A stretch of DNA of 8,815 bases from Treponema sp. (GTDB taxonomy: Bacteria; Spirochaetota; Spirochaetia; Treponematales; Breznakiellaceae): the NCBI GenBank assembly GCA_031255875.1, contig JAIRRR010000197.1, forward strand, positions 1 to 8,815, given 5' to 3'. Made by a program: the position numbers and the translations under genes. Below, piece by piece: positions 7,111 through 8,815 of the stretch (the first letter of the stretch is position 1; each line of letters starts with the position of its first letter). The notes under the pieces were generated by a model. It was not told where the DNA came from and ran no database searches. It saw only the letters and a list, made by a program, of their open reading frames with translations.

Positions 7111-7116
7111 AGGAGG
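7111..7116 (+). promoter_or_regulatory. Ribosome binding site of the coil/nuclease-like gene
   Basis: A full AGGAGG lies 9 nt before ATG 7126. It fixes this start over the in-frame ATG at 7003 (before the predicted promoter) and the one at 7135, where spacing would be 18 nt. Confidence 0.8.
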
Positions 7117-7125
7117 GTTGTAATT

Positions 7126-7833
7126 ATGGGAGACATGAGCGTACAGATACAGAATCCGTCCGGAGGGATCAACGCCGAGGATATCTGGGTTATGCTCCGG
7201 GAAACCGACCGGTTGATAAAAGAAACCGCCCAGCAAATGAAAGAGACCGACCGGAAAATGCAGGAAACCGCCCAGCAAATGAAGGAGACTGATCGGAAAA
7301 TGCAGGAAACCGACCGGCAAATGAAAGAGACTGACCGGCAAATGAAGGAGACCGACCGAAAAATGAAGGAAACCGACCGGAAAATCGGCGAATTAGGCGG
7401 CCGCCTGGGCGAGGTGGTAGAGCATATCATGTCCCCCAAGCTCCGGAAAAAATTTATAGGGCGCGGTTACTATTTCGACCGTATGTCCCGCAATCATGAT
7501 ATTGAAGATCGGGACGGAAGAAGGCTGGCCGAAATTGACGTTCTTCTTGAAAACGGCGAATGCGCCCTGGCCGTGGAGGTAAAAACCCGGCTGACTATCC
7601 GGGATGTAAAGGACCATGTGAAACGGATGGATATACTGCGCAAGGTCGCGGACGATCATGGCGACAAGAGGAAATACCTGGGCGCGGTAGCAGGGGCCGT
7701 TATCTACAAGGGGGTTTCGGAGTATGCCCTGAAAAGCGGTTTTTTTGTCATTAGCCCTTCAGGGGAGACCGTGGACGTTGACGCCCCGGAGCATTTCCGG
7801 CCCAGAATCTGGGGCGCCGAAAACGCCGGCTGA
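7126..7833 (+). CDS. Heptad-repeat coil protein with C-terminal PD-(D/E)XK nuclease-like domain (DUF3782-like)
   Basis: The protein has 235 residues and no signal peptide or membrane segment, so it is probably cytoplasmic. Residues 1-23 lead into nine tandem heptads (24-86) of consensus M-K-E-T-D-R-K, a highly charged probable coiled coil with Met at one core position and Thr at the other. From about 87 (IGELGGRLGEVVEHIMSPKL) a compact domain follows. It contains RLAEIDVLLENGECALAVEVK, with Asp138, Glu151 and Lys153 matching the D-x(n)-E-x-K core of PD-(D/E)XK nuclease-fold proteins. The architecture resembles the DUF3782-type proteins that I associate with spirochaetes, archaea and other genomes. 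Function is unknown; DNA binding or cleavage is an inference from the fold only. It has its own promoter and Shine-Dalgarno, so it is probably independent of ilvN, which starts 125 bp downstream. Confidence 0.88.
   Translation: MGDMSVQIQNPSGGINAEDIWVMLRETDRLIKETAQQMKETDRKMQETAQQMKETDRKMQETDRQMKETDRQMKETDRKMKETDRKIGELGGRLGEVVEHIMSPKLRKKFIGRGYYFDRMSRNHDIEDRDGRRLAEIDVLLENGECALAVEVKTRLTIRDVKDHVKRMDILRKVADDHGDKRKYLGAVAGAVIYKGVSEYALKSGFFVISPSGETVDVDAPEHFRPRIWGAENAG
7195..7383 (+). repeat. Nine in-frame 21-bp tandem repeats encoding heptads
   Basis: Nine consecutive 21-bp units encode residues 24-86. The invariant core is E-T followed by D-R or A-Q. Copies 2-5 alternate A-Q-Q and D-R-K endings, suggesting an older 42-bp unit. 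Copies differ by synonymous third-position changes (for example GAG ACC GAC against GAG ACT GAT in copies 3 and 5), so the array was not all made by very recent slippage. Because 21 is a multiple of three, the antisense frames across it are open too; they are not genes. Confidence 0.92.
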
Positions 7834-7891
7834 AAACGGGAAACCGGGGGCCGGCCGGGCGCGGAAGAGGGCAGATTCGTTAAATTGGTCC

Positions 7892-7921
7892 TTTACATTT
7901 TCTTCCAAACCGTGGTAGAAT
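7892..7921 (+). promoter_or_regulatory. Candidate promoter of ilvN
   Basis: The -35 TTTACA (7892-7897), an 18-nt spacer and TAGAAT (7916-7921), preceded by TGG (an extended -10), predict a start near 7928 and a leader of about 30 nt. That leader is too short for a T-box or leader-peptide attenuator. The rest of the 7834-7958 gap has GC-rich palindromic sequence near 7837-7860 but no convincing terminator. Confidence 0.6.
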
Positions 7922-7958
7922 AATACTAATAATCGGCGTATGCCGTTTGGGGAGTGTC

Positions 7959-8492
7959 ATGAAACAGCACGTGGTGTCCGCGCTGGTGGAAAACCGCGCG
8001 GGAACCCTGAGCCGGGTGTCCGGCCTGTTCAGCCGCCGGGGTTTTAATATCGACAGCCTGACCGTGGGCGAGACCGAGGACCCGTCGATATCCCGAATGA
8101 CCATCGCGGTGACCGGGGCGGATTCGGTGCTTGAACAGATAATCAAACAGCTCGGCAAGCTCGTGGACGTGATCGCCGTGCGCGAGCTGGATTCCGCGTC
8201 CTGCGTGCGCCGGGAGATCATGCTGGTCAAAGTCAGGATCGACGAAAAGACCCGCCCCGGCGTTCTGGAAGTGGTCAGTATCTTCCGTTCCCGTGTCATT
8301 GACGTTTCCCCCGCCACCATTACCGTCGAGGCTACCGGCGATATTTCCAAGCTGGAAAGCCTCCTCCTTCTCCTGCGCCCTTACGGCGTTCTGGAACTAG
8401 CCCGCACCGGCCTTGTAGCCCTGGAGCGGGGTTCTTCGGTACTGACGGAGTCCTCCGTACCCCAGGTACCTGTACTAAGCATTAGCAACTAG
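7959..8492 (+). CDS. ilvN: Acetolactate synthase regulatory (small) subunit
   Basis: This is the regulatory subunit of acetohydroxyacid synthase, the first common enzyme of valine, leucine and isoleucine synthesis. It activates the catalytic subunit IlvB and confers valine feedback. The protein has 177 residues (E. coli IlvH has 163). An N-terminal ACT domain (about 3-75) shows VVSALVENRAGTLSRVSGLF, RRGFNIDSLTVGE and SRMTIAV. Asn12, Gly15 and Asn30 correspond to the valine-site residues known from E. coli IlvH. The C-terminal domain begins at VRREIMLVKV and continues through VIDVSPATITVEATG. ATG 7959 is preferred, with GGGGAG 4 nt upstream; a TTG at 7947 is in frame but overlaps that site. 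ilvC follows by 114 bp on the same strand. No ilvB is adjacent. Confidence 0.95.
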   Translation: MKQHVVSALVENRAGTLSRVSGLFSRRGFNIDSLTVGETEDPSISRMTIAVTGADSVLEQIIKQLGKLVDVIAVRELDSASCVRREIMLVKVRIDEKTRPGVLEVVSIFRSRVIDVSPATITVEATGDISKLESLLLLLRPYGVLELARTGLVALERGSSVLTESSVPQVPVLSISN

Positions 8493-8508
8493 CCGGCAAT
8501 TGCGCGGC

Positions 8509-8537
8509 TTTCCGCCGGAACCCCGGTTCCCCGGAAA
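8509..8537 (+). other. Imperfect inverted repeat after ilvN
   Basis: TTTCC and GGAACC (left) pair with GGTTCC and GGAAA (right) around a small loop, with a short internal mismatch. No U-tract follows. It could be a weak processing or 3'-protecting hairpin between ilvN and ilvC; chance in G+C-rich DNA is possible. Confidence 0.3.
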
Positions 8538-8568
8538 CCGTAAGACAATTACCGGAATCTCAAAAATA

Positions 8569-8592
8569 TTAAAAAAGCGGGAGCTTTTTTAA
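8569..8592 (+). promoter_or_regulatory. Perfect A/T-rich hairpin just before the ilvC Shine-Dalgarno
   Basis: TTAAAAAAGC and GCTTTTTTAA form a perfect 10-bp inverted repeat around the 4-nt loop GGGA. It ends 2 nt before AAGGAG (8595-8600). Six U's lie in the right arm, so it could act as a weak or partial terminator limiting ilvC readthrough, or as a translation or stability element. With only two G-C pairs it is a poor classical terminator. Confidence 0.5.
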
Positions 8593-8606
8593 GCAAGGAG
8601 TGAATT

Positions 8607-8815
8607 ATGGCTGTCATGTACTACGAAAAAGACTGCGACCTGGGCGCGCTAAAAGGCAAGACCGTCGCGGTGATCGGTTACGGTTCCCAGGGCCACGCCC
8701 ACGCCCTCAACGCGAAAGAATCCGGGCTCAAGGTGGTTGTGGGCCTCTACGAAGGCTCGAAATCCTGGAAAAAAGCCGAGGGGGCCGGGCTTGAGGTAAA
8801 AACCGCCCGCGAGGC
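8607..8815 (+). CDS. ilvC: Ketol-acid reductoisomerase, 3'-truncated by window edge
   Basis: This enzyme converts 2-acetolactate or 2-aceto-2-hydroxybutyrate to the dihydroxy acid using NAD(P)H and Mg2+, the second common step of branched-chain amino acid synthesis. Only the first 69 codons are present; the frame is open to the last base. The start [35 protein letters not shown] is characteristic, with the Rossmann dinucleotide loop GYGSQG at residues 24-29. The cofactor-specificity loop reads [11 protein letters not shown]: the two serines that usually contact the NADPH 2'-phosphate are present, while the Arg often found after GL is Tyr. NADPH use is likely but not certain. ATG 8607 has AAGGAG 6 nt upstream. 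It probably shares the ilvN transcript, possibly modulated by the hairpin at 8569-8592. Confidence 0.95.
   Translation, partial: MAVMYYEKDCDLGALKGKTVAVIGYGSQGHAHALNAKESGLKVVVGLYEGSKSWKKAEGAGLEVKTARE

Larger units (their letters stand above)
6843..7125. other. Divergent intergenic spacer, A+T-rich in its middle
   Basis: This 283-bp region lies between divergent gatC and the coil/nuclease gene. It holds a candidate promoter at each end. Its middle (about 6939-7000) is strikingly A+T-rich for this window, with AATTTTGAAAAAATTTT, AAAATATAAAG and the near-palindrome CATATATATAGG; it could carry UP elements or a regulator site. No tRNA, T-box or other riboswitch pattern was recognised. Confidence 0.55.

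Noticed and set aside
6843..7125. T-box or other amino-acid-responsive leader for the gat operon
   Set aside because: No T-box-like antiterminator sequence or terminator was seen, and the best promoter leaves essentially no leader.
7195..7383. Tandem repeats as a possible CRISPR array or minisatellite
   Set aside because: There are no spacers, the units are 21 bp and in frame, and they encode a regular heptad peptide inside a gene.
6537..7439. A long minus-strand open frame covering gatC and extending antisense through the heptad repeats
   Set aside because: Only the 3' third (from ATG 6842) is GatC-like. The rest is a periodic antisense shadow, open because the 21-bp repeat preserves frame.
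7834..7958. ilv leader-peptide attenuator
   Set aside because: The predicted leader is only about 30 nt and has no run of Ile/Val/Leu codons or terminator hairpin.

Overview
The window is G+C-rich bacterial DNA (about 60% by eye) and lies entirely in the housekeeping part of a genome. There is no insertion sequence, phage gene, tRNA, rRNA or CRISPR array. I cannot name the organism. A heptad-repeat coil protein ending in a PD-(D/E)XK-like domain, together with the overall gene content, reminds me of termite-gut or other environmental treponemes (Spirochaetes), but this is a weak guess because no taxonomic marker gene is present.

Layout, left to right. 1-531 (+) is the 3' part of a hemolysin III/TrhA-family membrane protein. 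It converges, only 10 bp apart, on a minus-strand block at 542-6842. Read in the direction of transcription, that block is gatC, gatA, gatB, aspS and a MATE exporter. A divergent, A+T-rich spacer (6843-7125) separates it from a plus-strand gene for the coil/nuclease-like protein (7126-7833). That is followed by ilvN (7959-8492) and the 5' end of ilvC (8607 onward), which runs off the window.

How the genes work together. GatC, GatA and GatB form the tRNA-dependent amidotransferase. The synthetase encoded with them is not the usual bacterial AspRS of about 590 residues but a short archaeal-type enzyme (442 residues). It carries His26 and Pro75 at the two anticodon-domain positions associated with non-discriminating AspRS. 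The block therefore looks like a self-contained two-step Asn-tRNA(Asn) pathway: AspRS makes Asp-tRNA(Asn) and GatCAB amidates it. The MATE gene is a probable passenger at the end of the operon, and its TTG start is supported by a good ribosome binding site. ilvN and ilvC belong to branched-chain amino acid synthesis, but the catalytic partner ilvB is not next to them; the nuclease-like gene lies where it would be expected.

Control signals. There are three candidate sigma-70-type promoters. The gatC promoter would start transcription at or beside the ATG, giving a leaderless mRNA. The promoter of the coil/nuclease gene would place a strong, nearly perfect hairpin at the very 5' end of its mRNA, ending against the Shine-Dalgarno sequence. 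The third lies upstream of ilvN. Hairpins also precede the Shine-Dalgarno sequences of gatA, the MATE gene and ilvC. I found no convincing intrinsic terminator.
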